NCBI RefSeq assembly: GCF_011440375.1
Contig: NZ_JAAOIR010000001.1
Coordinates: 1,550,001-1,614,000, forward strand
Reading direction: 5' to 3'
Length of the DNA stretch: 64,000 nt
DNA from: Halorubellus sp. JP-L1
GTDB lineage: Archaea; Halobacteriota; Halobacteria; Halobacteriales; Natrialbaceae
In this document: one piece after another, positions 37,328-46,834 of the stretch
Numbering within the stretch: position 1 is the first letter of the stretch
Layout of the letters: every line of letters starts with the position of its first letter
The notes under the pieces: model-generated
The model's input: only the letters and a program-made list of their open reading frames with translations
Database searches by the model: none
Told to the model about the DNA's origin: nothing
Program-made: the position numbers and the translations under genes

Positions 37328-38674
37328 CTACTCGCGAGCGTTCTCGCCGATGGCGCCCGCGGGGAACGCGTCCTCCCTCGCGTCGGCGCCGCCGTCGTCG
37401 GCGCTGGCGTCGTACGCGAGCTCGCCGCGCAGGTAGACGCGCTCGGGGAACACTCCCTGCCAGCCCGCGAACGGCGTCCACCCGCACTTCGAGTGGAGCG
37501 CGTCGCCGTCGATCTCGGTGGCGTCATCGAGGTCGACGAGCACGAGGTCGGCGTCCATGCCCTCGGCGACCCGGCCCTTGGCCGGGAGGTCGAAGACGGC
37601 CGCAGGGTTGGCGCTGAGGAGGTTGCGGACGCGTTCGAGATCGAGTCGGCCCTCGCTGGCTTCCTGGAGGAGGAGCGGGAGCATCGTCTCGACGCCGGGG
37701 ACGCCGCTGGGTGCGTCGAGCAGGGTCGCTTCCTTCTCCGCGACGGTGTGGGGCGCGTGGTCTGTCGCGACGACGTCGACGGTGCCGTCGGCGACGCGCT
37801 CGTAGATGGCCTCGCGGCGCTCCTCGCTCCGCAGCGGCGGGTTCATGCGGCCGTACGTCCCGAGCTGATTTTCTCCTCGGAGGTCCGCGCGCGACAGCAG
37901 GAGGTGATGCGGGCTGACCTCGCAGGTCGCGCCCGCCGCGCTCGCGACGTCGACGCCCTCCGGCGTCGAGGTGTGCGCGATGTGGAGGTCGGCGTCGGCG
38001 TCCGCGCCGACCTCGCACGCGCGCTCGACCGCCGCGGCTTCCGCGTCGGCCGTTCGATACGCGCTCCAGGCGTCCGCGTTCGCCGCGCGACCCTCGCCGT
38101 CGCCGGCGTTCTCGAGCGCCGACTCGTCGAACAGCGTTGCGTCCTCCGCGTGGACGGTGACGGTGACGCCCGCGTCGCCAGCGCGCGCGACGGCCTCCGC
38201 GAACAGGTCCGCGTCGATACCCATGTTCCCCGTCGAGTCCGCGAGGAACACTTCGCCGAGCGCGAACACGTCGCGCTCGAAGAGCGAGTCGGGGTCCCAG
38301 TCCTCGGTGACGCCGCCGTTGATCCCCCAGTCGACGTACGAGTCCGCGGCGAACGCCACCTTCTCGTCGAAGGCCCCGCCCGTCGTCGTGGGCGGACTCG
38401 TGTTCGGTTGGTCGACGACGGTCGTCACGCCGCCCGCGACCGCCGACTTCGACCCCGTCTCCCATGTCTCCTTGTGCCCGTACCCCGGCTGGCGGAAGTG
38501 CACGTGCGCGTCGATCGCGCCCGGCAGCAGGTGCTTGCCGGTCGCGTCCACGACCGCCTCGTCGTCCGTCGGCGATTCGCCCCCGCCGAGGTCGCCGACC
38601 GCCACGATCTCGCCGTCGTCGACGCGGACGTCCACTCGCTCGCCGTCCGCGAGCGTCGCGTTCCGAAAGAGCAT
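37328..38674 (-). CDS. pyrC: Dihydroorotase
   Basis: This 448-residue amidohydrolase has metal motif DAHVHFRQPGYGHKE near residue 56, HAED near 170, HIAHTSTPEG and the catalytic aspartate in VVATDHAPHTVAEKE. It cyclises carbamoyl-aspartate to dihydroorotate in pyrimidine synthesis. The length and the QPGYGHKETWETG segment favour dihydroorotase; hydantoinase or allantoinase activity is less likely but related. No other pyr gene is adjacent. The ends of this gene and the membrane-protein gene converge with 13 bases between them. Confidence 0.88.
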   Translation of the reverse strand: MLFRNATLADGERVDVRVDDGEIVAVGDLGGGESPTDDEAVVDATGKHLLPGAIDAHVHFRQPGYGHKETWETGSKSAVAGGVTTVVDQPNTSPPTTTGGAFDEKVAFAADSYVDWGINGGVTEDWDPDSLFERDVFALGEVFLADSTGNMGIDADLFAEAVARAGDAGVTVTVHAEDATLFDESALENAGDGEGRAANADAWSAYRTADAEAAAVERACEVGADADADLHIAHTSTPEGVDVASAAGATCEVSPHHLLLSRADLRGENQLGTYGRMNPPLRSEERREAIYERVADGTVDVVATDHAPHTVAEKEATLLDAPSGVPGVETMLPLLLQEASEGRLDLERVRNLLSANPAAVFDLPAKGRVAEGMDADLVLVDLDDATEIDGDALHSKCGWTPFAGWQGVFPERVYLRGELAYDASADDGGADAREDAFPAGAIGENARE

Positions 38675-38740
38675 ACGCGACGGGTCTCGGCGCGGTTCCC
38701 TGAAGGCTCCGGTCCCAGCCGCGAATCAGCGTCGGTGTAG

Positions 38741-39451
38741 CTAGAGGTCGGTGGCGTCGACGACCTCGCGCTCGCGGTCGCCGACGAGCGCGTCCTCGAG
38801 CGCCTCGCGGACCACTCGGGGGTCGCTGGGACCGCCCGTGCGGGCGACGCTCCCGACGGAGTCCGGGTCGAATGGCACGTCGAGCGCATGGTAGACGGCG
38901 TCGAGGACGCCGGCGAGTTCGGCGTGGTTCGCGACGACGAGGACGCCGCTCGTGATGGCCGCGCCCGACGTGACGCGCTGGGCGAGGCCGGCGAGCTTGC
39001 CGCCGGACGGCGCCCGGAGGGAGTGCTGGCCGGGGCAGAACGAGTCGGCTGGTTCGCCGCGCTCCGCGTCGACGCCGAGGGATTCGAGCGCGCGCTCGAC
39101 GTCGGTCGTGAGCGCCTCGTAGCGCTCGTCGAGGCCGCCGCGGACGCCGTCGACGGGCGTGAAGCGAGCGAACGCGAGCGTGGTCTCGCCGTCGTACGCG
39201 ACCGCGCGGCCGCCGACGGACCGCTCGACCGGTTCGTACCCGCGGTCGCTGGCGGCGGCCGCGGCGGCGTCGTAGCCGTCGCTACGCGTGTCGCGACGGC
39301 CGAACGCGACGATGCGGTGGGGCGTCCACACCCGGACCGCCGGCTGCTTCGTGTCGGCGACGCGGTCCCGGAGCGTGCGCGTCGCCGCACCGTCCGCGTC
39401 CGGGTCGGGCATGCGGCCGCGGACGACGAGCGCGCGGTGTTCCGCTGGCAT
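38741..39451 (-). CDS. Lipoate-protein ligase A-type protein
   Basis: This 236-residue protein has the biotin/lipoate-ligase fold. Marks are VERSVGGRAVAYDGETTLAFAR (the RRxxGGGAV-like nucleotide loop, here SVGGRAV) and the lysine segment APSGGKLAGLAQRVTSGA, matching the family KIAGxAQ motif. Such proteins attach or transfer lipoate or octanoate to dehydrogenase E2 or GcvH. The weakened glycine loop leaves transferase rather than ATP-dependent ligase activity possible. The start is ATG 39451. It is divergent from the M23-like gene. Confidence 0.75.
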   Translation of the reverse strand: MPAEHRALVVRGRMPDPDADGAATRTLRDRVADTKQPAVRVWTPHRIVAFGRRDTRSDGYDAAAAAASDRGYEPVERSVGGRAVAYDGETTLAFARFTPVDGVRGGLDERYEALTTDVERALESLGVDAERGEPADSFCPGQHSLRAPSGGKLAGLAQRVTSGAAITSGVLVVANHAELAGVLDAVYHALDVPFDPDSVGSVARTGGPSDPRVVREALEDALVGDREREVVDATDL

Positions 39452-39506
39452 ACCCCAGCAATCGGACCGCGGCGGTTTAGGCGCACCGTCCCCAACGCGC
39501 TGGCAG

Positions 39507-40400
39507 ATGGCAAACGAGCAGGCAGCCGCGACGGGGATGTCGGTGACCGACGGCGTCGTGACGCTCCCCGCAACCGTGCTGGAGCGCTATCGGCGGTACA
39601 CGGCGTACAACTCGCCGTACGTCGCGCACGACCGCGGGTGCGCGATCGACCTGTATCCGGAGGGCGATGCTGCCCCGAGTCCCGTCGCCGGCGAAGTGAT
39701 CGCGACCGAGACCGTGCGCGCGCCCCCGAAGCCGTACGCGCCCGCGGAAGACCACCTCGTCGTCGTCGACTGCGGCCCCGTCGTCGCCCGCATCATGCAC
39801 GTCGACCCGAGCGTCGAGGTCGGAGATAGCGTCGAGGTCGGTCAGGACCTCGGCGACCTCGTCCGCGCCGGGTTCTTCGCACGCTGGGTCCCCAATCACC
39901 TCCACGTCGGCTTCCGACGGCACGACCAGAACCACCTCCGGGCGGGCGGGTCACTCCCGCTCGACCTCGGCGTCGACCCGACGCCCGTCGACTGGGACGG
40001 CACCGGGACCGTCGTCGACGCCGCCGACACGTACGCCGTCCTCGACGCCCCCGAGGTGCCCGACGACGGCTTCTGCGGACTCGCCGCCACCGTCGACGGC
40101 CAGCGGGTCGTGCTCGACGGCGGGTTCCAGCACTACGACGCCGGCGGGCTGCACGCGGACGCGACCGGCCCAGTCTCGCTGCTCGGCGAGACCGTCGGCG
40201 ACGCTCGCAAGAGCCCCGGCAGTGCGAACGACGTCGCCTGGCGTCCCGTCACCGTCCGCGCGAACGACCGCCCCGTCCACGGCATCTCCCTGTTCTGCGG
40301 ACAGCGCGGCGACTACGCCGTCAAGATCGTCGGCGACGACCACGGCCTCGAAGCCGGCGACCGCGTCGAGGTGACGCTCGACCCTGCACCCCGCGAATGA
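39507..40400 (+). CDS. M23-peptidase-like barrel protein with altered metal site
   Basis: The protein has 297 residues. Residues 40-150 match the M23 (LytM) layout: CAIDLYPEGDAAPSPVAGEVI, EDHLVVVDCGPVVARIMHVDPSVEVGDSVEVGQDLGDLV, and NHLHVGFRR in place of HLHFEV. The usual first ligand histidine (HxGxD) is not seen; the segment reads DRGCAID, so the zinc site is incomplete. It has no signal peptide. Haloarchaea lack murein, so it is more likely a binding or regulatory barrel (inference). The C-terminal half (VVLDGGFQHYDAGG, RPVHGISLFCGQRGDYAVKIVG) is unassigned. The start is ATG 39507 or 39537. Confidence 0.65.
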   Translation: MANEQAAATGMSVTDGVVTLPATVLERYRRYTAYNSPYVAHDRGCAIDLYPEGDAAPSPVAGEVIATETVRAPPKPYAPAEDHLVVVDCGPVVARIMHVDPSVEVGDSVEVGQDLGDLVRAGFFARWVPNHLHVGFRRHDQNHLRAGGSLPLDLGVDPTPVDWDGTGTVVDAADTYAVLDAPEVPDDGFCGLAATVDGQRVVLDGGFQHYDAGGLHADATGPVSLLGETVGDARKSPGSANDVAWRPVTVRANDRPVHGISLFCGQRGDYAVKIVGDDHGLEAGDRVEVTLDPAPRE

Positions 40401-40565
40401 GCAGCCGTCGCTCCGAAGCAGCCAGAGAACCGCCTCGAAGGTTCGTTCTCGCCCTTCCATCACCGTCGGGTGCCTGCGTCCGTCGGTTTGGCTGAAATAG
40501 CGATTTGGGGCTCCTCAAGACGTTTATGACTCCCTGCGAAACGGATTGCATAGAGAACGTTCGAT

Positions 40566-40976
40566 ATGAATCGACGACGTTTCCTGGCGGGTACCGGAGT
40601 CGGCCTGACGGGTTCGTTGGCTGGCTGTGTCTCACGAATGGACGATCGAGCGGGCTCTGAGGGGACAGATAGTCTCGGGATCCGGTTCTGGCTCGAAGAG
40701 GTATCACTCACCCAGTCCGAACGCGAGCAGGTGACCTCGATCGCGTTCGATGACCTGTCCAGTGACCAACGAGAGATCGTACGGACCGTGTTCGAAGAAG
40801 GCGAATACACGACAGCACACGAGTCGGCATCTCCGGCACTCGAGGCCCTTCGAGACCGCATCGAACAGCGAACGGGCAATGGGGAGACTCTGGAAGCGTA
40901 CCTCAGACGGAAGGACACCTACTACCGGGTCGGGTTCGCTGACGGTGACCACATCATCGCTCACCCCGATCACTGA
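40566..40976 (+). CDS. Tat lipoprotein of unknown function, lower-GC gene
   Basis: This 136-residue protein has a twin-arginine signal (MNRRRFLAGTGVGLTGSLAGC) whose lipobox cysteine is residue 21. The short helical mature part (TQSEREQVTSIAFDDLSSDQREIVRTVFEEGEY) then ends in a beta-like EAYLRRKDTYYRVGFADGDHIIAHPDH. The sequence is less GC-rich than its neighbours, suggesting recent gain. CGTTTATGAC near 40517 is a TATA-like element. It may be a small surface-anchored protein; no family is recognised. Confidence 0.7.
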   Translation: MNRRRFLAGTGVGLTGSLAGCVSRMDDRAGSEGTDSLGIRFWLEEVSLTQSEREQVTSIAFDDLSSDQREIVRTVFEEGEYTTAHESASPALEALRDRIEQRTGNGETLEAYLRRKDTYYRVGFADGDHIIAHPDH

Positions 40977-41142
40977 GACCGGCACCGCGTTCCCGATTTG
41001 GCCATACTGGATATGCGCCAGCTATTCAGCAGACGGAGTCTGAGAGAACGTGCACGAGTGAGTCGAACCGTCGAGACGTCGTCCGCTGCATCTATCGGCT
41101 CGACCCCTTCGATGACCCCGAGATTCAGGCGTTGGCGCCGCG

Positions 41143-42279
41143 CTATTCGTCGTCCGCGCTGCTGTCTTCGCTATCGCTCTCGTCGTCGTCCACTTCGTCC
41201 GCTTCGTCGGCGTCCTCGGGGTCGAGGTTCCCGAACGCGTCGAGGATGACCTGCTTCGTGGTCGCGCCGCGGGTCGTCCAGTGGTGCGCGTAGTCGAGCA
41301 TGTCCTCGTAGATGTCGGGCTTGCAGCCGGCGGCTTTCGGGTGCCCGCCGCCGTTGACCTGTGCCGCGACTTCGTGGCAACGCTGGAATTCGTCGGTGCC
41401 GCGGATGGATGCGGAGCCCGCGGGCTTGACGACGACGCTCGCGTCCGCGCCTTGCTCGCGGAACGCCTCAGCGACCTCGTTCTGCGAGCACCGGCCGTAC
41501 GTCACGCCCACCGTCACGCCGTCGACTTCCTTGATCTCGCCGCGGTCCACGGCCTTCTCGATGAGCGCGTCCTTCTCCACGCGGCGCTCCGCGAGCAGTT
41601 CCTTCGCGTCGGCCGGCAGTTCCGCGCCGTGCTCGGCGACGATCTCGATGTACTCCTCGGGCTCCAGCCAGTACGCGAGGTCCGCGAGGTCGTCGCTCCG
41701 CGGGTCCTCGCGCAGCCAGAGGTCGTGGTCGCGCGTGACTTCGGCGAGGTCGACGTACGCGTCGTCGAACGCGTACTCGAGGCTCCGGACGGCGACGTCC
41801 GCCGTGCACTCCTCCTCGCTGTCGCCGACGACGAGGTCGACGCCCGCCTCACGGACTTGCGCCGCAACGTCCTCGTCCCACTGGTGGTGGTCGAACCACC
41901 GCACGGAGTCGGCGGTCTCGACGAGCGCCGCTAGCTCGTCCTCGACGTACTCGAACTTGTCCGGGCAGAGGTCACAGACGAACACGTCCAGGCCGGGCTC
42001 GCCGTGCTCGGCGACGAGTTCCATGCCGTCCTCGAGGTCGTGCGGGCTCGCCGGCACCAGGCCCGCGTCGCCGTACGCCTCCCGCAGGAGGGCGACGCAC
42101 GCCAGGCCGTCGGCGTCCGGGTCCGCGACGACCGCGACCGACTGCCCGGCGAGCGCGTCGATCGCCTCGCGCTCGCGTCGCTCCTCGTCGACCTCGTCCG
42201 GCACGAAAAAGCCCGTGCCAGGGAGCACCGACTTCCGGGCGAGGGGCATGTCCTCCTCAGCGATGAGAGACTCGTCCAT
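41143..42279 (-). CDS. DHH-family phosphoesterase (RecJ/GAN-like)
   Basis: This 378-residue protein has all DHH motifs: VVADPDADGLAC (DxD), VFVCDLCPD, RWFDHHQWDED (DHH) and DHDLW. It also has the C-terminal DHHA1 signature QVNGGGHPKAAG. Archaeal members include the GINS-associated nuclease GAN and oligoribonucleotide or cyclic-di-nucleotide phosphodiesterases, and these cannot be separated here. An acidic tail (EDADEADEVDDDESDSEDSS) is typical of haloarchaea. The start is ATG 42279. Confidence 0.85.
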   Translation of the reverse strand: MDESLIAEEDMPLARKSVLPGTGFFVPDEVDEERREREAIDALAGQSVAVVADPDADGLACVALLREAYGDAGLVPASPHDLEDGMELVAEHGEPGLDVFVCDLCPDKFEYVEDELAALVETADSVRWFDHHQWDEDVAAQVREAGVDLVVGDSEEECTADVAVRSLEYAFDDAYVDLAEVTRDHDLWLREDPRSDDLADLAYWLEPEEYIEIVAEHGAELPADAKELLAERRVEKDALIEKAVDRGEIKEVDGVTVGVTYGRCSQNEVAEAFREQGADASVVVKPAGSASIRGTDEFQRCHEVAAQVNGGGHPKAAGCKPDIYEDMLDYAHHWTTRGATTKQVILDAFGNLDPEDADEADEVDDDESDSEDSSADDE

Positions 42280-42372
42280 ACGAGAGCGAAGCCGTCACGC
42301 GGCAAGTAGCCGGCGGTTCGCGACCGCGTCGCCCTCCGCTGCCCGAGGCCGTCGCGACGGTAGCGTCGACTA

Positions 42373-42804
42373 CTACTCCTCCTGGAGCTGGCGTACCGTC
42401 AGCACGGGCCTGTCGCACGTCCGCACCACGCGCTCGGCGACGCTCCCCACCAGGAACCGGTTCTCGCCGTGCCGGCCGCGGGTACCGGTCGCGACGAGGT
42501 CCGCGTCGACCTCGCGCGCGTACCCCGTGATCTCCGCCGCCGGCCGGCCCTCGCGGACCGCCGTCGTGACGTCGTCCGCCGACGCGAGCGCTTCGACCGT
42601 CGACAGCGCGTCCTCGCCGTCCGCTTCGAGCGCGTCCCGGAGTTCGTCCCGCACCGACTCGGGCGAGGACTCCACCTCGGAGGCGTCGACGACGTACAGC
42701 GCGTACACGGCCGCATCGAACCGATCGGCGAGATCCAGCGCCACGTGGACCGCTCGCTGCACGCTCTCGGAACCGTCCGTCGCGACGACGACCGAATCGA
42801 ACAT
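42373..42804 (-). CDS. Universal stress protein (UspA family)
   Basis: This is a 143-residue single-domain UspA protein. It has strand MFDSVVVATDGSES at the start and the ATP-binding loop GTRGRHGENRFLVGSVAERVVRTCDRPVLTVR near the end (GxRGxxG-x9-GS). It probably dimerises and senses stress or nucleotide state. The start is ATG 42804, and a longer extension is unsupported. It is divergent from another UspA gene at 42909, with about 100 bases of shared promoter DNA. Confidence 0.85.
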   Translation of the reverse strand: MFDSVVVATDGSESVQRAVHVALDLADRFDAAVYALYVVDASEVESSPESVRDELRDALEADGEDALSTVEALASADDVTTAVREGRPAAEITGYAREVDADLVATGTRGRHGENRFLVGSVAERVVRTCDRPVLTVRQLQEE

Positions 42805-42908
42805 ACGCGATGGAAGGACCGGCCGCGGCTTAAACCCACCCGACGCCACGCCGACCCAGTTCGGCGAACGCACGAGGCTTTTTGGTGTCCCGCACCGCAC
42901 TCCCGGCC

Positions 42909-43373
42909 ATGAGTACGCCCGCGCCAGACGAGGCGCTGTCCGTCGACACCGTCCTCGTCCCCGTCGACGGCAGCGACGAGTCCATCGACGCCGTCGAGTA
43001 CGCCGTCGCCATCGCAGAGGAGTACGAAGCCAGCGTGTACGCGGTGTACGTCGTCGGCCAGGACGTCGTCCGCGCCGTCGAGGACGGCGCCGTCGACGCC
43101 GAGGAGGTGTCCTCGAACAGCACGTCGTTCATGGAGGACGTCGAACCCATCGCCGAAGCACACGGCGTCGCGCTCAATCACTCGACCGCGTACGGGTTCT
43201 CGACCACGCGGAAGACCCAGCATCCCGGCAGCGTCGTCCTCGACACCGCCGACGAGGTGGACGCGGACTTCCTCGTCGTCCCTCGCGAACCGATGAGCGA
43301 GAGCGGCGACGTCCTCGCGAAAGCCGCCGAGTACGTCCTCCTCTACGCCAGCCAGCCGCTCCTCTCCGTCTGA
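42909..43373 (+). CDS. Universal stress protein (UspA family, altered nucleotide loop)
   Basis: The protein has 154 residues. The N-terminal strand DTVLVPVDGSDESIDAVEYAVAIAEEY and strand VYAVYVV are UspA-like. The C-terminal ATP loop is changed: instead of GxxGxxG it reads VPREPMSESGDVLAKAAEYVLLYASQPLLSV, so nucleotide binding may be lost. A GCTTTTTGG box about 30 bases upstream supports ATG 42909. It forms a divergent pair with 42373. Confidence 0.8.
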   Translation: MSTPAPDEALSVDTVLVPVDGSDESIDAVEYAVAIAEEYEASVYAVYVVGQDVVRAVEDGAVDAEEVSSNSTSFMEDVEPIAEAHGVALNHSTAYGFSTTRKTQHPGSVVLDTADEVDADFLVVPREPMSESGDVLAKAAEYVLLYASQPLLSV

Positions 43374-43441
43374 ACGACACCGCGCCATCTGAACGCTACG
43401 GAACCGCCGGCCTGAAGGCCCCCGGACGCTTGCTCTGTCAG

Positions 43442-43996
43442 TTACCCCTCGGGCGAGAGCCGCAGGCTCATCTCGAGTTCGAAGCTCTCGGAGCCGCACG
43501 TCTCGAACCCGATGTCGCGGTACAGCGACACGGCGGCGGTGTTCCAGCGTTCGACCGTGAGCCACACGCGGTCGACGCCCACCTGCTCACCGTGGCCGAG
43601 GAGCGTCACGAGCAACTCGCGGCCGATGCCGGCGCGCTGGTACTCCTGGAGGACGAAGATCGCGAGCTCGAACGCGTGCTCGCCGGGCTCCCCGTGGGCC
43701 TCGTCGGGAACGAGCGTCGCGTGCCCGGCGACGTCGTCGCCGTGGAACGCGGCGACGTTGATACCGTCGTCGAAGATGGCGTCCAACCAGTCGTACACGC
43801 GCTCCTCGCCCGCCGGCGGGATGCCCTGCGCGCGGTCCGCCGGGTCGAACGCGACGTACATCTCCGCGACCGCGTCCATGGCGGTCTCGTCCACCGCTTC
43901 GAGTCGGATCTCGCGGTCCTCGCGGTCCGCGAACGTCCGCGGCGGCGTCGGGAACCCGCTCGCGGGCTCCTCGGGATACGTGCGATTCCGCGTCAT
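43442..43996 (-). CDS. GNAT-family N-acetyltransferase
   Basis: This 184-residue protein has the GNAT core with motif A VLQEYQRAGIGRELLVTLL, preceding strand AFELAIF, and C-terminal ERWNTAAVSLYRDIGFETCG. The N terminus ([19 protein letters not shown]) is a basic, proline-rich extension. Its ATG overlaps the stop of the preceding stress-protein gene by four bases (ATGA), so the two are coupled. The acceptor is unknown. Confidence 0.83.
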   Translation of the reverse strand: MTRNRTYPEEPASGFPTPPRTFADREDREIRLEAVDETAMDAVAEMYVAFDPADRAQGIPPAGEERVYDWLDAIFDDGINVAAFHGDDVAGHATLVPDEAHGEPGEHAFELAIFVLQEYQRAGIGRELLVTLLGHGEQVGVDRVWLTVERWNTAAVSLYRDIGFETCGSESFELEMSLRLSPEG

Positions 43997-44361
43997 CTGA
44001 CGAGACGCACCGTCGTCGTTGCGTTCAGGAGGACGAACTCGGTGACGGGACCGAGGCGGATCTTCCCCATCGGGCTCTCCGTGCCGCCGCCGATCGCGAG
44101 TTCGTCGAATCCCTCGCGTTCGGCGATGTCGACGAGCGTACTCCCGGCGTGCCCGCCGAGGACCCGCACCTCGACGTCGAGGCCGTGCTCGGCGGCGACC
44201 GCTCGCGCTCGCTCCGCGACCGACTCCTGGGAGCGCTCCATGTCGTCCTTCTCGATGACCGCGATGGTGAGGTCGTCGCCGGCGTCCGCCGCACGCTCGA
44301 CCGTCTTCTCGAGCGCGCGCATGGACTCCTCGCTGCCCGCGACACCCAGCAGTACCTTCAT
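43993..44361 (-). CDS. Universal stress protein (UspA family)
   Basis: This 122-residue UspA protein starts [21 protein letters not shown]. It keeps most of the nucleotide loop as [32 protein letters not shown] (GxxxxPxGK-x3-GPVTE). It is the third stress protein within 2 kb and is translationally coupled to the GNAT gene, which may act on or with it. I chose ATG 44361 over an upstream ATG because the fold begins there. Confidence 0.82.
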   Translation of the reverse strand: MKVLLGVAGSEESMRALEKTVERAADAGDDLTIAVIEKDDMERSQESVAERARAVAAEHGLDVEVRVLGGHAGSTLVDIAEREGFDELAIGGGTESPMGKIRLGPVTEFVLLNATTTVRLVR

Positions 44362-44576
44362 GCTCGCATCCACCGGCGGCGACGGCAAAGTGGTTTCGCC
44401 ACGCTACGCCTCCGCGACCACAGGCACCCCGTCCGTTCGCGCACCATGCCGACGGCAGGTTAACGCGTGAACCAACCTGGAAGAAACCGGCAGCAATTGA
44501 CGCATCTCTGGACGGTCGCACGGCCGACCGCCGGTCCACGATCGCCCGTCTCACGGCCTACGGTCGTTCGACCGTC

Positions 44577-44629
44577 GGGAGGTCTACGACCTCCCCGTCT
44601 CGCGGCTCCGCCGCTCGACTACGGTCGAG
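44577..44629 (-). terminator. Three consecutive hairpins at the aminopeptidase stop
   Basis: GGGAGGT-CTACG-ACCTCCC (44577-44595), GCGGC-TCC-GCCGC (about 44602-44614) and CTCGAC-TACG-GTCGAG (44614-44629) are adjacent. The last spans the stop codon of the minus-strand aminopeptidase gene. They most likely stop or stabilise its transcript ahead of the stress-protein operon. Confidence 0.5.
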
Positions 44630-45566
44630 GAAGTTCCACTTCCTCGCCGTCCGCATACACGGTCGGATCCCGGATGACGCCGTCGGAGTGGATGGGCGCG
44701 TCCGTGTCGCCGCCGATGCCGGCGTTGTCCCCGATGGCGATGTGGACAGTGCCCGCGGCCTTCTCGTCGAGGAGCACGGACCCGACGAGCTCGGTCACCG
44801 CGACGTTCGTCCCGATGCCGAGTTCGGCGAGGTTGTACACGGCGTCGCCTGCCTCCGCGGCGAGGTCTGCGAACTGCTCGCGGATTTGGGCGTCGGCGAT
44901 GTCCGTCACTCGTCCGTCCTCGACCTCGAACGCGAGCGTCTGGTCGTCGTCGAGGCGCTCGTACGGCATCATCGTCCCGTCGACGACGAACCGGCCGTTC
45001 GCGGTCTCGGGCGCGACGAACACCTCGCCCGCGGGGAGGTTCGAGAAGTCGCCGTCGTCGTGCACCATCCCGGTGTCCGACCGCCACTCGCGCTCGCCTG
45101 CCTCGAACGTGATGTCCGTCCCGAGGTCGGTCGTCACGCGGACCTCGTCGGCGTCCGCGACCTGGTCGAGGACGGCCTCGCAGTGCGCGGCGATCTGCGC
45201 GTAGTCCGCGTCCAGCCCGGTGACGAACACGTCCTCGGTGATCCCGGGGAGGGTCGCGCCGCGAGCGCCCGCCTCGGTCGCCGCGGAGCGCGCTCGCGTG
45301 TGACTCAGGCTCTTCGACGTCGGCGCGAGGAACACGTCAGCCGCTTCCATCGCCGCCGCGACCGCCGCCGGCGGTTCCTCGCCGTGGTTGTCGCCCGGCG
45401 GGTACTGGAGGACGGTCGCGTCGTCCGTCGCCTCGAGCGCTGCGTCGTACAGCGCCTCGCCGATGGGACGTCGGTCGTCGTCGGTCACCACGACGACGCT
45501 CTCGCCGTCGCCGACGTTCAGGCACTGCTCGATCGCGGTCCGCGCTGGCGCAGCCAGTTCGCTCAT
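44619..45566 (-). CDS. M29-type aminopeptidase-like protein
   Basis: This 315-residue protein resembles the thermophilic metalloaminopeptidase (M29/AmpS) family. Segments are [64 protein letters not shown] (late glutamate) and [24 protein letters not shown] (HxD metal ligands). It probably removes N-terminal residues from peptides in the cytosol, a use for peptides brought in by ABC importers (inference). The start is ATG 45566 ([10 protein letters not shown]). Confidence 0.82.
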   Translation of the reverse strand: MSELAAPARTAIEQCLNVGDGESVVVVTDDDRRPIGEALYDAALEATDDATVLQYPPGDNHGEEPPAAVAAAMEAADVFLAPTSKSLSHTRARSAATEAGARGATLPGITEDVFVTGLDADYAQIAAHCEAVLDQVADADEVRVTTDLGTDITFEAGEREWRSDTGMVHDDGDFSNLPAGEVFVAPETANGRFVVDGTMMPYERLDDDQTLAFEVEDGRVTDIADAQIREQFADLAAEAGDAVYNLAELGIGTNVAVTELVGSVLLDEKAAGTVHIAIGDNAGIGGDTDAPIHSDGVIRDPTVYADGEEVELPRP

Positions 45567-45705
45567 GGTCGCCACTGCGGACGGCGACCGATTAGGTGTT
45601 GTCGTCTCGGGCCCACCAGCGTCCACGGCCCGACCCCGCCAGCGTCTGCGAACGCTAACTCGTCGGCGAGTGAGGATTCAGCGTGTGTGACGGCGACTCT
45701 CGGAA

Positions 45706-45714
45706 CTATTACGG
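45706..45714 (+). promoter_or_regulatory. Promoter of GAPDH gene
   Basis: CTATTACGG is centred about 28 bases before ATG 45738, giving a leaderless message and fixing the start within a much longer open frame. Confidence 0.5.
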
Positions 45715-45737
45715 GCGTGGCTGGCGGAGTCTCGCGC

Positions 45738-46751
45738 ATGATACAGGTCGCGGTCAACGGCTACGGCACCATCGGCAAGCGCGTCGCGGACGCCGTCCGC
45801 GCACAGCCCGACATGGAGGTCGTCGGCGTCGCGAAGACGCGCCCGAACTTCGAGGCGGAGACGGCCGTCGAGAAGGGCTACCCGCTGTACGCCGCCATCG
45901 AGGACCGCATCGAGCTGTTCGACGACGCCGGCATCGAGCTCGCCGGGACCGTCGACGAACTCGTCGCCGAAGCCGACGTCGTCGTCGACGCCTGCCCGTC
46001 CGGGGTCGGCGCGGACAACGTCTCGATGTACCGCGAGCACGACACGCCCGCGCTCCTCCAGGGCGGCGAGTCCGCCGACGCCGTCGACGTCAGCTTCAAC
46101 GCGCGCTCGAACTACGACGACGCCCGCGACGCCGACGTGGTCCGCGTCGTCTCCTGCAACACCACCGGCCTCAGCCGCCTCGTCGCTCCCCTCGAGGAGG
46201 CCTACGGCGTCGAGAAGGTGCGCGCGACGCTCGTCCGTCGCGGCGGCGACCCCGCCCAGACCGACCGCGGCCCCATCAACGACATCCTCCCGGATCCCGT
46301 CTCGCTCCCGAGCCACCACGGACCGGACGTGAACACGATCTTCCCGGACCTCGACATCGACACGCTCGGCCTCAAGGTCCCCGCGACGCTCATGCACATG
46401 CACTCGATCAACGTCACGCTCGCGGACCGCCCGAGCGCCGACGCCGTCCGCGACCTCCTCGAGGACGAATCGCGGACGTTCGTCATCCCCGAACACATGG
46501 ACATCGACGGAGCGGGCGCGATCAAGGAGTACGCGCAGGACGTCGGCCGGCCGCGCGCTGACGTCTGGGAGAACTGCATCTGGGGCGAATCCATCACGAT
46601 GGAAGGCGACGACCTGTACCTCTTCCAGGCCATCCACCAGGAGTCCGACGTCGTCCCCGAGAACGTCGACGCCATCCGCGCCGTCCTCGGCACCGACGAC
46701 CAGCGCGACAGCATCGAACGCACGAACGCCGCAATGGGCATGGGCATCTAA
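45738..46751 (+). CDS. gapB: Glyceraldehyde-3-phosphate dehydrogenase, archaeal type II
   Basis: This 337-residue enzyme has the N-terminal Rossmann loop [15 protein letters not shown], the catalytic cysteine in [11 protein letters not shown] (~residue 139), and [12 protein letters not shown]. The type is the archaeal, NADP-preferring form that works mainly in gluconeogenesis. Haloarchaea often also carry a bacterial-type gapA for catabolism, not seen here. The start is ATG 45738 ([10 protein letters not shown]). It fits with pgi in the same window as part of central sugar metabolism, though not in an operon. Confidence 0.95.
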   Translation: MIQVAVNGYGTIGKRVADAVRAQPDMEVVGVAKTRPNFEAETAVEKGYPLYAAIEDRIELFDDAGIELAGTVDELVAEADVVVDACPSGVGADNVSMYREHDTPALLQGGESADAVDVSFNARSNYDDARDADVVRVVSCNTTGLSRLVAPLEEAYGVEKVRATLVRRGGDPAQTDRGPINDILPDPVSLPSHHGPDVNTIFPDLDIDTLGLKVPATLMHMHSINVTLADRPSADAVRDLLEDESRTFVIPEHMDIDGAGAIKEYAQDVGRPRADVWENCIWGESITMEGDDLYLFQAIHQESDVVPENVDAIRAVLGTDDQRDSIERTNAAMGMGI

Positions 46752-46834
46752 CTAGCCGCAGTCTGCCGGTCTCCTCCTGGCTTGCGCCAGCAGGCACGTC
46801 GCTGAACAGCCTCCGAGCGGAACCTCCTGACGCC

